From contig JBEKEI010000005.1 in assembly GCA_050013915.1 (NCBI GenBank), positions 1 to 53,702 on the forward strand: 53,702 nt of DNA, given 5' to 3'. The stretch's first letter is position 1, and each line of letters starts with the position of its first letter. The notes beneath the pieces were generated by a model. It was given only the letters and a program-made list of their open reading frames with translations, searched no databases and was not told the DNA's origin. Below, in pieces: positions 27,598 through 37,004 of the stretch. The translations under genes and the position numbers were made by a program. This DNA comes from Roseiarcus sp050013915. GTDB lineage: Bacteria; Pseudomonadota; Alphaproteobacteria; Rhizobiales; Beijerinckiaceae.

Positions 27598-29798
27598 CAG
27601 GCTCTCCGTTCCCGGCGCGGGACGCTGGCGAGGAACGCCTCGACCACCGCCACGACGAATTTATCGTCGTTGATGGCGGCGTCGACCCGCTCGATCCGGC
27701 GCCGCGCGGTCTGCCGGACCGTCTTCTCCAGCGCCTCGAACAGCGCCGCATCCGCCTCGGGATCATGGAACGGCTTGCCCGGCGCGTCGAGCATCGAAAC
27801 GCCGCCCTCGGGCAGCAGCAGCCGGACCGGGCCTTCCATCAGGTTCAGCCGGCCGCCGATCCATTCGCCGATCGCGCGGTTCTCGTCGCGCGTCGTCCGC
27901 ATCAGGGTGACGTTCGGGTTGTGGACGACGAGGCGCCGGTTGCCGAATCGCTCAGGCACAGTCTCGCGCGGCCCGAAATTGACCATGTCGATCGCCCCGA
28001 CTGAGCCGACCCAGGGCAGGCCGGTGCGGATCGGCGCTCCGAACCGGTCGGCGTCAGCGCGGAACACGCCGCCGACCAGCATGTCGGCGACCTCGGTCGT
28101 GGTGAGATCGACGAAGCCGGCGAGCAGCCCGGAATCGCCGAGGGACTCCATCGAGCGGCCGCCGACGCCGGTCGCGTGGAACACGAGGCAGTCGAAATCG
28201 GCTTCGAGGCGCCGCGCAATCGCCTGCACCGCGGGCGTGGTCACCCCGAACATGGTGATCCCGACCGCCGGCCGCGCGAGCCGGCGGCGCGCCTCGCGCG
28301 CCTCGGCAGTCGGCATCGCAGAAATCATGCCGGCGAGCGCATGGGCGGCGTTGCCGAGCACCTGCTCGGTGATGAAGTTCAGCCCCTGCACGTCGGCGAC
28401 CGCGTGCATCATCGTGATGTCGGACGCCCCGACATAGGCGCCGACCTGGCCTGAGGCGACCGTCGAGACCATGATCTTGGGGATGCCGAGCGGCAGGCGG
28501 CGCATGCCCGCGGTCGCCAGAGTCGTGCCGCCCGAGCCGCCCGCCGAGATGACGCCGCCGACGCCGCGCTCGCGCGCGATCCAGCGCGCGAAGGCCTCCG
28601 CCATCGCGCTGACCGATTCGCCGCGATCGCCCGAGAACACCGCCGCGGAGCCGCGCGGGTGGAGCGCTGCGACCTGCATCGGCGTGACGTCGGCGCGGGA
28701 GATTTTCCCCGAAGTCGACAGATCGACCGTCCGCACCGGAATGTTCAACGCGCGCAGCCGGTCGCGGATGAAGCGCAGTTCCGCGCTCTTGGTGTCGAAG
28801 GTCCCGACGACGAACGCAGTGCGGCCGATCCGCTCGGCGAAGGGAATTGCAAAGGCCGCGCCCTCCGGCGCCTCCGCCCCGGCCGCGGCTTCGGCGGAAC
28901 GCGCGGCGGTCCCGCGCAGGCCCCAGCGGTTGGGCAGCCGGTCGGCGCGATAGACCGGCGGCGGTCCGTCGGCGGCCTCGCCGCCGAGCCGCGCGACGCG
29001 GAACACGCGGGCCTCGCCCTCCGCGGGCGCCGGCGCCGCCGCCGGCGTGGGCGCGTCCGGCTCGCCGTGACGGCCGACGCCGAGCAGCCGCTGCTGCAGA
29101 TCGCGATCGCGCGCGAGCTCGCCGGCGTCCATGATCCGGTTGATGCGGCCGTTGACCATGATCGCCACCGAATCCGAGACTGACGTCGCCACCCCGATAT
29201 TCTGCTCGACGACGAGCACGGAGAGATCCTCCTCGCTCGAAAGCCGGATCAGCAGGTCGCGGACCTGGGCGACAATCACCGGCGCGAGGCCCTCGGTCGG
29301 CTCGTCCATCACCAGCAGGCGCGGATTGCTCAGCAGCGCGCGCGAAATCGCGAGCATCTGTTGCTCGCCGCCCGAGAGCTGGCCGCCGCCGGCGCCGCGC
29401 CGTTCGGCGAGGCGCGGAAAGGTCGCATAGACGCGCTCGACCGTCCAGGATCGGCCGCCGGCGCCCGTGCGCAGGCTCAGCCGCAGCGTCTCGTCGACCG
29501 AAAGGCTCGGCCACAGTCGCCGCCCCTGCGGCACGAAGCCGATTCCGGCGCGTACGATCGCGTAGGGCTCGAGGCCGGCGATCTCGCGCCCGTCGAACCG
29601 GATCGAGCCGGAGCGCGCGCGGATCAGGCCGACAATCGCATTGCACAGCGTCGTCTTGCCCATGCCGTTGCGCCCGACGACCGAGAGCACGCCGCTGCCA
29701 AGCGTCAGCGAAACGCCCTGCAGCGCATGGGATTCGCCATAATAGACCTGCAGATCCTGGACCTGCAGGATCGGTCTGGTCGCGCGCGGCTCAGCCAT
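27597..29798 (-). CDS. LivF-type ABC ATPase fused to Tm-1-like (UPF0261) domain
   Basis: A 733-residue fusion. Residues 1-240 are a branched-chain amino acid-type ABC ATPase of the LivF class: Walker A GRNGMGKTT (42-50), signature LSGGE (141-145), Walker B LLVMDEP (161-167). A low-complexity Ala/Pro-rich linker (about 245-325) joins it to a complete UPF0261/Tm-1-like ATP-binding domain starting RTAFVVGTFDTKSAELRFI (327 to about 730). This explains why no separate livF exists in the operon. It overlaps livG by 8 bp and the TIM-barrel gene by 1 bp. Tying a Tm-1-type enzyme to the transporter suggests that uptake and first processing of the substrate are coupled. Confidence 0.9.
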   Translation of the reverse strand: MAEPRATRPILQVQDLQVYYGESHALQGVSLTLGSGVLSVVGRNGMGKTTLCNAIVGLIRARSGSIRFDGREIAGLEPYAIVRAGIGFVPQGRRLWPSLSVDETLRLSLRTGAGGRSWTVERVYATFPRLAERRGAGGGQLSGGEQQMLAISRALLSNPRLLVMDEPTEGLAPVIVAQVRDLLIRLSSEEDLSVLVVEQNIGVATSVSDSVAIMVNGRINRIMDAGELARDRDLQQRLLGVGRHGEPDAPTPAAAPAPAEGEARVFRVARLGGEAADGPPPVYRADRLPNRWGLRGTAARSAEAAAGAEAPEGAAFAIPFAERIGRTAFVVGTFDTKSAELRFIRDRLRALNIPVRTVDLSTSGKISRADVTPMQVAALHPRGSAAVFSGDRGESVSAMAEAFARWIARERGVGGVISAGGSGGTTLATAGMRRLPLGIPKIMVSTVASGQVGAYVGASDITMMHAVADVQGLNFITEQVLGNAAHALAGMISAMPTAEAREARRRLARPAVGITMFGVTTPAVQAIARRLEADFDCLVFHATGVGGRSMESLGDSGLLAGFVDLTTTEVADMLVGGVFRADADRFGAPIRTGLPWVGSVGAIDMVNFGPRETVPERFGNRRLVVHNPNVTLMRTTRDENRAIGEWIGGRLNLMEGPVRLLLPEGGVSMLDAPGKPFHDPEADAALFEALEKTVRQTARRRIERVDAAINDDKFVVAVVEAFLASVPRRERRA

Positions 29799-30576
29799 GC
29801 CCGGCTCCCAGATAGATCGCCTGAACCTGCTCGTCGGCCTCGATCGCCTCGGGCGTGCCTTCCTTGAAGATACGGCCGTTGTGCATCATCGTCACATAGG
29901 TCGACACGCGCAGCGCGACGTCGAGATCGTGCTCGATGATGATGTAGCCGATATAGGCGGGCAGCGCGTTGAGGATCGCGACGAGGTCGCGCCGCTCGGC
30001 GGGCGAGAGGCCGGCGGCGGGTTCGTCGAACAGGATGAAGCGCGGCGCGCCGGACAGCGCGAGCGCGATTTCGAGCTGGCGCTGCTGGCCGTGGCTGAGC
30101 ACGGAAACCGGGGTCTCGAGGATTTCGTCGAGATGGACGGAATGGGCGATCGCGCGCGCCTGCGCCATCGTCGCGTCTTTGGCCGCGGGCCGCAGCAGCG
30201 AAAGGCGGTGGCGCGAGACGCCGCGGCAGGCGACGAAAATGCTGTCTATCACCGAGAGCCCGCCGAACAGCTGGCTGATCTGGTAGGTCCGGCGCAGGCC
30301 GCGCCGGATCCGTTCATGGACCGGGAAAGTCGTGACGTCCTCGCCGAAGAAGCGGATGCGTCCCGAGGTCGGTGGAAAATCGCCGGTAACCGCGTTGAAC
30401 AAAGTCGTTTTGCCGGCGCCGTTGGAGCCGAGCACGGCCCGCCGCTCGCCGGCGCCGACCCGAAGGTCGACGTCGACGAGCGCGGCCAGCGCGCCGAATT
30501 GACGCCCGACACCCTCCAGCTCCAGCGCATAGGCGCTGTTGGAGGCGAGACGTTCGGCGGCTTTGCTGACGGGCAT
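29791..30576 (-). CDS. livG: branched-chain-type ABC transporter ATPase LivG
   Basis: A 261-residue cytosolic ATPase of the HAAT family, the partner of the LivF-like domain. It has Walker A GSNGAGKTT, the LivG-type insertion RRTYQISQLFGGLSVID, the signature LSHGQQRQLEIA (Ser-His in place of the more usual Ser-Gly) and Walker B FILFDEPAAGLSP. The ATG at 30576 was chosen because homology begins with the YALELEGVGRQFG strand shortly after; the frame is open far upstream without similarity. It is 23 bp after livK and overlaps the LivF fusion by 8 bp. Confidence 0.93.
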   Translation of the reverse strand: MPVSKAAERLASNSAYALELEGVGRQFGALAALVDVDLRVGAGERRAVLGSNGAGKTTLFNAVTGDFPPTSGRIRFFGEDVTTFPVHERIRRGLRRTYQISQLFGGLSVIDSIFVACRGVSRHRLSLLRPAAKDATMAQARAIAHSVHLDEILETPVSVLSHGQQRQLEIALALSGAPRFILFDEPAAGLSPAERRDLVAILNALPAYIGYIIIEHDLDVALRVSTYVTMMHNGRIFKEGTPEAIEADEQVQAIYLGAGHG

Positions 30577-30599
30577 GACGGAATCCCCGCGCGATCCGT

Positions 30600-31850
30600 C
30601 TATTTGCAGTCCGGATTGTCGCGCCCGGCGACGCCGAGCTTGAGGAAATCGGCTTCCGGAATGCCGAGCGTCTGGTTGACGCCAGAGACGACCTTGATCA
30701 CCTTGTTGTAGAGATGGCCGTCGTCGGCCTTGGCGACTTCGGTGAGGTAATTGTCGGCGATCGCCTGGCGGTTCTTGTCGAGCTTGACCTTGCCGGTCGG
30801 GGTGTCGAACTCGAGCGCGCCGAGCGTTTCGCGGAACTTGGCTTCCTTGTCGGACAGATCGCCGCCGACCTTGTCGAGCGCAAGCAGCACCGCCTTGGTG
30901 TTGATGTAATAGCCCTGCGCGAACAGCGAGGGCGAGGGGAAGCCGTCCTTGTAGGCGGCCTTGTAGTCGGCGACGAATTTCTTCCACGCGGGATCGTCGG
31001 AATTGTCGGCGATCGGGCCGGCGGACGGCGTGCCGACGACATAGTCGCGCTGCTTGCCCTTCGTGCCGAGCACGGTCTGGTCGACGGTGATCGAGCCGCC
31101 GATCAGCGGCGCGGTCCCGCCCGCCTGCTGGTACTGGGTGAGGAAGTTGACGCCGTCGGCGCCGCCGAGCGCGACATAGATCGCGTCGACCTTGTCGGGA
31201 ATCGCGCCGATCACCGAGGAGAAGTCCTTGTTGCCGATCGGCACCCAGAACTTCTTGGGCACATGGCCGCCATCCTTGCAGAACGCCGCCATGAATCCGA
31301 ACACCTGCGTGTAGGGGAACGAATAATCCTCGGCGATCGTCACCACCGTCCGGTAGTTCTTGACGTTGTAGGCGTAGTCGCCGAGCCCGGCCATCCATTG
31401 CGCGCCGTCGGTCGAGAATCGGTAGAAGTTCGGCGCGGGATCGCGCAGCGTGGTGTCCTGCGCCGCCGAGGTGCCGTTCACGAAAGTTACGTTCGGCTGG
31501 GTCTTGGCGTAGTCCTTGACCGCGAGGCCCTCGTCGCCCGACAGCGGCCCGATCAGAATCGCGACGCCGTCCTGCTCGACGAGCTTGCGCGCCGCCTTGA
31601 CCGCGCTGTCGGGCGAGGCGTCGGACGAGCCCTTGACGATCTCGATCGTCTTGCCGCCGGCCTTGTAGCCCGCCTCCTTCAGCGCGAGTTCGGCGCCGCG
31701 GACGCCGTCCTGGCCGAGCACCGTGAACGGCCCTTCGAGCGTCGCCAGCAGGCCGACCTTGATCGTCCCGTCGGCCTGCGCGGCGTGCGGCGCCATGGCG
31801 ACGCCGCCGAGCAGCGCCGCGGCGAGCAGTGAGTTCCTGTAGCCCTTCAT
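30600..31850 (-). CDS. ABC transporter substrate-binding protein LivK-like
   Basis: A periplasmic-binding protein of type I fold (branched-chain amino acid/amide family), about 416 residues. The N-terminus MKGYRNSLLAAALLGGVAM is a signal peptide with cleavage near AAQA-DG. The mature protein starts with TIKVGLLATLEGPFTVLG, typical of the family, followed by GAELALKEAGYKAGGK. Start preference is the second of two adjacent ATGs, five bases after GGAGG. The gene is in an operon with amidohydrolase and FAH-type enzymes, so the ligand may be an amide or aromatic-acid-like compound rather than leucine. Confidence 0.9.
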   Translation of the reverse strand: MKGYRNSLLAAALLGGVAMAPHAAQADGTIKVGLLATLEGPFTVLGQDGVRGAELALKEAGYKAGGKTIEIVKGSSDASPDSAVKAARKLVEQDGVAILIGPLSGDEGLAVKDYAKTQPNVTFVNGTSAAQDTTLRDPAPNFYRFSTDGAQWMAGLGDYAYNVKNYRTVVTIAEDYSFPYTQVFGFMAAFCKDGGHVPKKFWVPIGNKDFSSVIGAIPDKVDAIYVALGGADGVNFLTQYQQAGGTAPLIGGSITVDQTVLGTKGKQRDYVVGTPSAGPIADNSDDPAWKKFVADYKAAYKDGFPSPSLFAQGYYINTKAVLLALDKVGGDLSDKEAKFRETLGALEFDTPTGKVKLDKNRQAIADNYLTEVAKADDGHLYNKVIKVVSGVNQTLGIPEADFLKLGVAGRDNPDCK

Positions 31851-31904
31851 CATTTCCTCCGTTTGACGCCCGTGTCGGGCTTTGTTGAACCTCGCGCCGC
31901 GCCA

Positions 31905-33962
31905 TCAGAATTCGCGCAGGGGCCGGGCGGCGAGCCTTGGCGCGAGTCGTCGCCACAGGCCGAACAGACCGTCCGGCGAGGCGAACACGATGACGAGGAA
32001 GACGAGGCCGATCAGCGTGTTGAACCGGTCTGCGCCGACGACGTCGATCGCGAAGGTCTTCAGCACGACATAGAGCGCCGCCCCGATGAACGGGCCGATC
32101 GGGTGGCGCAGGCCGCCGATGACCGCGATCACGAGAATGCCGATGACCTCGCCGACCCCCACGGTTCCCGGCGAGATGCGGCCGTTGAACCAGACATAGA
32201 GCACGCCCGCCGCGCCGGCGATGAGGCCGGCGAAGAAATAGGCGGCGACGCGGTGATGGGTGACGTCGTAGCCGACCGCGCGCATCCGCCGCTGGTTGTC
32301 GCGCGTCGCCATCAGCGCGCGACCGAAGGTGGAGCGCGCGCCATAGACCACCGCGCAATAGGCGAGCGCGGCGACGCCGAGCGTCAGGTAGTAGAACGGG
32401 ATCTGATCGCGCCAGTCGATTCCGAACACGACCGGCGGTTGCACGCCGCGATAGCCGGAATGGCCGTTGAACAGCCAATAGTTCTGCTGGGCGAAATAGA
32501 AGAAGGCGGTGGCGACCGCGAGCGTGATCATGATCGTGTAGATGCCGGCGGTGCGCGCTGCGATCATTCCGATCAGCGCCGCCGCGACGCCGGCGATCAG
32601 GATCGAGACCGGCACCGCGAGCTGCCACGGCCAGCCGAGACCGAGCACGCCCGCGCTGTTGGTTCCCAGAATCGCCACGCAATAGCCGGCGACGCCCGCC
32701 ACCGTCAGCTGGGCGAGCGACACCATCCCGCCATAGCCGGCGAGCACCATCAGCGATAGCGCGACCGTGCCGAGGATAAGCGCCTGCGCGCCGAGCTGGA
32801 ACGCGACGAACGGCGAGACGACCAGCGGGAACAGCGCGAGCGCGACGGCGAGCGCAGCGGTCGCCGGATTGAACTGCGCGGTGACGATGTCGCCGGGCGC
32901 GGCGACGCGCGGCGGATCGGTCAGCCGGGTGCGCGCATTGCCCATGATCCCCTGCGGGCGCAGCGCGAGCGCGACGACCATGATGACGAAGGTGAGCACG
33001 ACGCCATAGGTCGGGAAATAGACGAGCCCGAGCTGCTCGGCGAGGCCGATCAGCAGCGCGCCGATCGCCGCGCCGGTGATCGAACCCATGCCGCCGACGA
33101 TGACGACGACAAGCGAGGCGAGGAGATAGCGCACGTCCTCGCCGGGCGCGACCGACAGCGCCGAGCCGCCGACCACGCCGGCGAAGCCCGCCAGCATGCC
33201 GCCGATCGCGAACACGCCGACGAACAGGAGGCGGACGTTGACCCCGGTCGCCGAGAGCATCGCCCGGTCGTCGACTCCGGCGCGGATCATCATGCCGACC
33301 CTGGTCCGATTGAGGGCGAGCCAGAGCCCGAGGCCGATCACCATCGCCGCCGCGAGCACGACCAGCCGGTACAGGGGATAGCGCAGCGTGACGATCTGGC
33401 CGTTCGCCTTGATCGCGGTGATGATCGGGGTCGCGACGGCGCCGTCGAGCCATTCGGGGATCGTGAACTGGTAGGTCTTGCCGCCCCAGACCGCGAGCAT
33501 CAGATCGGCGGCGACGATCGAAATGCCGATCGTCACCAGCGTCTGGCGGAGTTCGTCGCCGGCCAGCCGCTGGAACACCAGCAGTTGCAGGAGGGCGCCG
33601 ACGGCGCCGAGCGCGAGCGTCCCGACGAGCACGCCGAGGAACCAGTCGCCCGACCACTGGGTCACCGCATAGCCGATATAGGCGCCGAGCAGGTAGAGCG
33701 AGCCATGCGCGAGATTGACGTTGCGCATCAGGCCGAACACCAGGGTGAAGCCGCTGGCGACGAGGAAATAGAGTCCGGCCAGCGTCACGCCGTTGAACAC
33801 CGCGGAAACGAAGGCCTTCTTGCTGTCGAGCAGCCAGTCCAGCCAGTCCGGCCAGACGCCGAACACCATCCACAGCAACAGCGCCGCCGCCAGCAGCGCG
33901 AGCGCGATCCAGGCCTGGCGGGCGCTGACGCTTTCGGCGGGGCGGGCGGCGGCGAGGCTCAC
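31905..33962 (-). CDS. fused LivH-LivM ABC permease
   Basis: A 685-residue inner-membrane protein joining both permeases of a HAAT-type transporter. The first half (to about residue 345) is LivH-like, with FNGVTLAGLYFLVASGFTLVFGLMRNVNLAHG. The second half is LivM-like, with AGYGGMVSLAQLTVAGVAGYC and the cytosolic GRALMATRDNQRRMRAVGYDV loop that contacts the ATPase. The start is a GTG at 33962 that overlaps the amidohydrolase stop (GTGA). LivH-LivM fusions are known in Hyphomicrobiales. With the LivF fusion, this transporter uses unusually few, large polypeptides. Confidence 0.92.
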   Translation of the reverse strand: MSLAAARPAESVSARQAWIALALLAAALLLWMVFGVWPDWLDWLLDSKKAFVSAVFNGVTLAGLYFLVASGFTLVFGLMRNVNLAHGSLYLLGAYIGYAVTQWSGDWFLGVLVGTLALGAVGALLQLLVFQRLAGDELRQTLVTIGISIVAADLMLAVWGGKTYQFTIPEWLDGAVATPIITAIKANGQIVTLRYPLYRLVVLAAAMVIGLGLWLALNRTRVGMMIRAGVDDRAMLSATGVNVRLLFVGVFAIGGMLAGFAGVVGGSALSVAPGEDVRYLLASLVVVIVGGMGSITGAAIGALLIGLAEQLGLVYFPTYGVVLTFVIMVVALALRPQGIMGNARTRLTDPPRVAAPGDIVTAQFNPATAALAVALALFPLVVSPFVAFQLGAQALILGTVALSLMVLAGYGGMVSLAQLTVAGVAGYCVAILGTNSAGVLGLGWPWQLAVPVSILIAGVAAALIGMIAARTAGIYTIMITLAVATAFFYFAQQNYWLFNGHSGYRGVQPPVVFGIDWRDQIPFYYLTLGVAALAYCAVVYGARSTFGRALMATRDNQRRMRAVGYDVTHHRVAAYFFAGLIAGAAGVLYVWFNGRISPGTVGVGEVIGILVIAVIGGLRHPIGPFIGAALYVVLKTFAIDVVGADRFNTLIGLVFLVIVFASPDGLFGLWRRLAPRLAARPLREF

Positions 33963-35278
33963 GCGGTCATCCGCCGGCGCTGCTCGTTGAGCTTCGGCGC
34001 CTTGTGGAACTGGCCGTCCTTCATGATCGCGAGCAGGCGGCTCTTGTCCTGCAGCACGCGGATATTGGCGATCGGGTCGCCGTCGACGAGCAGCATGTCG
34101 GCGAGATAGCCCGGCTTGATCATGCCGAGTTCGTCGCCCATCTGCATGATCTGGCCGCCGTATTTGGTCGCCGCCAGGATCGCCTCCATCGGCGAGAAGC
34201 CGAGCAGGTCGACGAAGGTCTCCAGATCCTTGGCGTTGGTGCCCTGCGGCGTCCAGGCGAAACCGTAGTCGCCGCCGATCAGCACCCGGATGCCGCGCCG
34301 GTGCATCTTGCGCGCGGTCGCGACCGCGTGCTCGAGTTCGCGCTCATAGGCGAGGCTGATCGGCGAGCCCGGCTTGATGCCCCATTCGCCGGCGTGGCGC
34401 GCGGTGTTGATGAGCCAGGCGAGGCCGGGCGCGACGAAGTGCCGGTCCTTGGCCGCCTCGAGCATGTCGAGCGCCTGCTCGTCGGCGAACGAGGCGTGGT
34501 AGATGTTCTGGATGCCGTGGCGCACGCACTGGATGACCGAGCCCGAGGAGCGCGCATGGGCAGCGAGCGTTTTGCCGCGCGCCTTGGCCTCCTTGACCGC
34601 CATCGCGACTTCCTCCTCGGCCATCGGCGTCTCCTCGGCCTTCATGCCGGTCAGCTCCTCGCCGGAGAGGTTGAGCTTGATCGAATCGACGCCGTATTTG
34701 ATCAGCGTGCGGACGGTCCGGCGCACCTCTTCCGGGCCGGAGACGACAATGCCGAGGTTGAGGCCCTCGTGCGGAATATGCGAGGGCGCGGAATCGCCGA
34801 GGCCGCCGACGGTGGTGATCTCGGGGCCCGCCGCCCGGTAGCGCGGGCCGGGGATCATCCCCTTATTGATCGCGTTGCGGACGACGACGTCGAGCCGCGG
34901 CTTGGCGGCGGCGGCGCCGCAGCCCATGGTGAAGCCGGAATCGAGCACGAGCTTGGCCATCTCGGCGGTGACCAGCGTGTGCTCCTCGGGCGGCATCATC
35001 TGGATCGGATCGATGCCCGGCGCATTGTTCCACGAGAGGTGGAGATGGGCGTCGCACAGGCCCGGCATCAGCGTCGCGCCCATGCCGTCGATCACGGTCT
35101 GGCCGCCGAGACCCGCGCCACCGTTCATGCGCGAGGAGCCCTTGGTCACCTGCTTGATGCGATTGCCCTGCACCGCGACGTCGCCGGTGTAGGGATATTC
35201 GCCGGTGCCGTCGAGAATCCGCACGTTCGTGAAGACGACGCCGCCCGAACCATTGGTCCCGTTGTGATCGTCCGCCAT
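33959..35278 (-). CDS. amidohydrolase family protein (imidazolonepropionase-like)
   Basis: A 439-residue metal-dependent hydrolase. After an N-terminal beta-sandwich segment (FTNVRILDGTGEYPYTGDVAVQGNRI) comes the metal-binding HxH in PGLCDAHLHLSW (H78, H80). Further ligands lie in KTLAAHARSS and IYHASFADEQ, and the catalytic Asp region in LIGGDYGFAW. The C-terminal part has AATKYGGQIMQMGDELGMIKPGYLADMLLVDGDPI, typical of the superfamily. The ATG at 35278 follows a GGAGGAGGG site. The gene sits directly before the permease gene, so hydrolysis of an imported amide, lactam or cyclic compound is likely; the substrate is unknown. Confidence 0.9.
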   Translation of the reverse strand: MADDHNGTNGSGGVVFTNVRILDGTGEYPYTGDVAVQGNRIKQVTKGSSRMNGGAGLGGQTVIDGMGATLMPGLCDAHLHLSWNNAPGIDPIQMMPPEEHTLVTAEMAKLVLDSGFTMGCGAAAAKPRLDVVVRNAINKGMIPGPRYRAAGPEITTVGGLGDSAPSHIPHEGLNLGIVVSGPEEVRRTVRTLIKYGVDSIKLNLSGEELTGMKAEETPMAEEEVAMAVKEAKARGKTLAAHARSSGSVIQCVRHGIQNIYHASFADEQALDMLEAAKDRHFVAPGLAWLINTARHAGEWGIKPGSPISLAYERELEHAVATARKMHRRGIRVLIGGDYGFAWTPQGTNAKDLETFVDLLGFSPMEAILAATKYGGQIMQMGDELGMIKPGYLADMLLVDGDPIANIRVLQDKSRLLAIMKDGQFHKAPKLNEQRRRMTA

Positions 35279-35335
35279 TGCATCCCTCCTCCTGGTCGCC
35301 GACCCCGTTCGGACGGTCGGCGCGCGCATGCCCGA

Positions 35336-36118
35336 TCAAGCCGCCTGGCGCGCCCTCACATGGTCCGACAGCAGCCGCGCGCAGTCCAGCGGACGCTCGA
35401 GCGGCGTCCAGTGGCCGCAATGATCCAGCACCCTCAGCTTGGACCCCTTGACCTTGTCGGCGAGCGCCCGCGCTGCGCCCGGCGGGGCGACGGCGTCCTC
35501 GTCGCCGGTCACGATCAGCGTCGGGCAGCGCAGAAACCGGGGATCGGCGCCGCGCGCCTGCGCGAGCGCCTCGCAGGACTGGGCGAAGCCCTCGGGATCC
35601 TGGCGCATGTGGCTCTCGCGCACGAACGGCGCCAACAGCGGATTGGCGCTCTTCGACGCCGACGCCAGCCCGGCCGCGGTCGCGGCGTCGGCGACGCCGA
35701 TCATGCCGTCCTGGCGGGCGGCGCGGGCGCGATCCCGCAGCCGCTCGCGCGCCGCCTCGGAAGGCTCGACGATCGGCCCGAACAAGCTCAGGCTGTCGAC
35801 CAGCTCCGGCCTTTCCGCGGCGAGCCGCAGGCACAGCAGCGTCCCCATGGAATGGCCGACCAGATGCGCCGGGCCGCCGGCGACCGTCCGGACGACCCCG
35901 GCGATCGTCTCGACGAAATCATCCATCGTCAGCGCCGCGAAGGGCCGCGGCGAACGGCCCGATCCCGGCAGATCGGGGCGGATGCAGCGAAACCCGCCGA
36001 GCGCGTCGAGCAGCGCCTGGAACGAATTGGAGGTCGCGCCGAGACCATGGACGAATACGATCGCCGGCCCCGCGCCGTCGATCTCGATCATCGTGCGCCC
36101 GAGCGCCGCGCCGGTCAC
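35336..36118 (-). CDS. alpha/beta hydrolase, PcaD-like
   Basis: A 260-residue alpha/beta hydrolase. The oxyanion segment is FVHGLGATSNSF, the nucleophile elbow GHSMG (S90), the acid probably in the TGDEDAV segment, and the catalytic His in DHCGHWTPLERP near residue 237. Overall it resembles 3-oxoadipate enol-lactonases and meta-cleavage hydrolases. The start is a GTG at 36118 that overlaps the FAH gene stop in a GTGA arrangement; an internal ATG about 9 codons later is the alternative. Together with the FAH-type enzyme it suggests breakdown of a ring-cleavage product. Confidence 0.87.
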   Translation of the reverse strand: MTGAALGRTMIEIDGAGPAIVFVHGLGATSNSFQALLDALGGFRCIRPDLPGSGRSPRPFAALTMDDFVETIAGVVRTVAGGPAHLVGHSMGTLLCLRLAAERPELVDSLSLFGPIVEPSEAARERLRDRARAARQDGMIGVADAATAAGLASASKSANPLLAPFVRESHMRQDPEGFAQSCEALAQARGADPRFLRCPTLIVTGDEDAVAPPGAARALADKVKGSKLRVLDHCGHWTPLERPLDCARLLSDHVRARQAA

Positions 36119-36987
36119 CCGCGATACTCGCGAAATTCGTTCTCGAGGACGCCGATGCCGGCGATGTCGATCCGCGCGACGTCGCCGGGGACGAGGTATC
36201 GGGGCGGCTTGAAGCCGATGCCGACGCCGGCGGGCGTCCCCGTGGCGATGACGTCGCCGGGGACCAGCGTCACCCCGGCGGAAATGGTCGCGATGATCGT
36301 CGGCACGTCGAAGATGAGATCGCGGGTATTGGCGTCCTGGCGCAATTCGCCGTTGATCCAGCATTGGATCCTGACGTCGCCGAGATCGAGCTCGTCGCGG
36401 GTCGCCGCCCACGGCCCCATCGGGCAGAACGTGTCCTGCGACTTGCCGATCAGCCACTGGCTGTAGCGGCCCTGGAGGTCGCGCGCGGTGACGTCGTTGA
36501 TGATCGTATAGCCCCAGACATGGTCGAGCGCGTTCGCCGCCCTTATGCCGCGTCCGCCCTTGCCGATGATGACGCCGAGCTCGGCCTCGTAATCGATCGC
36601 CTGCGAGACCTCACGATCGATCGAAACCGGCGCGCGATGGGCGATCACGCATTCCGGGACCTTGGAGAAGACGATCGGATGGCCGGGCACGGCGCCGGCG
36701 ACCGCGCTCGAATCGAAGCCGCTCGCCGCGAATTCCTTCGCATGGTCATGGTAGTTCTTGCCGACGCAGTAGATGTTGCGGCGCGGGCGCGGAATCGGCG
36801 CCTCGAGGACGACTTCGCGCAGCGGCGTCGGCTGGAGCGTGCGCGGCAGTTCGGACCGATCGATCAGCGCGAGCACGCCGGCAATCGCGTCCGCCTCGGG
36901 AATGTCGAAGGCCGAGATCGTCTGACGCCGCTCGTCGACGAGGCCGACGCGGCGCTCGCCCCCGACGCGATAAGTCGCGATCTTCAT
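36115..36987 (-). CDS. fumarylacetoacetate hydrolase family protein
   Basis: A 290-residue FAH-superfamily enzyme; such proteins hydrolyse or decarboxylate beta-diketo acids in aromatic catabolism. Key pieces are IYCVGKNYHDHAKEF, the metal-binding DYEAELGVIIGKGGRGI, and the C-terminal PGDVIATGTPAGVG. The ATG at 36987 has GGAGG nine bases upstream and was preferred to an upstream in-frame ATG at 37020 that lies within the inverted repeat. It is the first gene of the eleven-gene operon, and a strong inverted repeat sits just upstream. Confidence 0.92.
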   Translation of the reverse strand: MKIATYRVGGERRVGLVDERRQTISAFDIPEADAIAGVLALIDRSELPRTLQPTPLREVVLEAPIPRPRRNIYCVGKNYHDHAKEFAASGFDSSAVAGAVPGHPIVFSKVPECVIAHRAPVSIDREVSQAIDYEAELGVIIGKGGRGIRAANALDHVWGYTIINDVTARDLQGRYSQWLIGKSQDTFCPMGPWAATRDELDLGDVRIQCWINGELRQDANTRDLIFDVPTIIATISAGVTLVPGDVIATGTPAGVGIGFKPPRYLVPGDVARIDIAGIGVLENEFREYRG

Positions 36988-37004
36988 TCCCGTTCGCCTC
37001 CCTG

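Noticed and set aside
24559..28437. Very long plus-strand open frame opposite the flotillin, TIM-barrel and ABC fusion genes
   Set aside because: It is antisense to genes with clear families, and its composition (Arg/Leu/Asp-rich, no motif) is what GC-rich antisense frames give.
30600..31850. Calling the binding protein a leucine-specific LivK
   Set aside because: The type I fold is shared by amide, urea and aromatic-acid binders, and the operon enzymes do not fit leucine catabolism.
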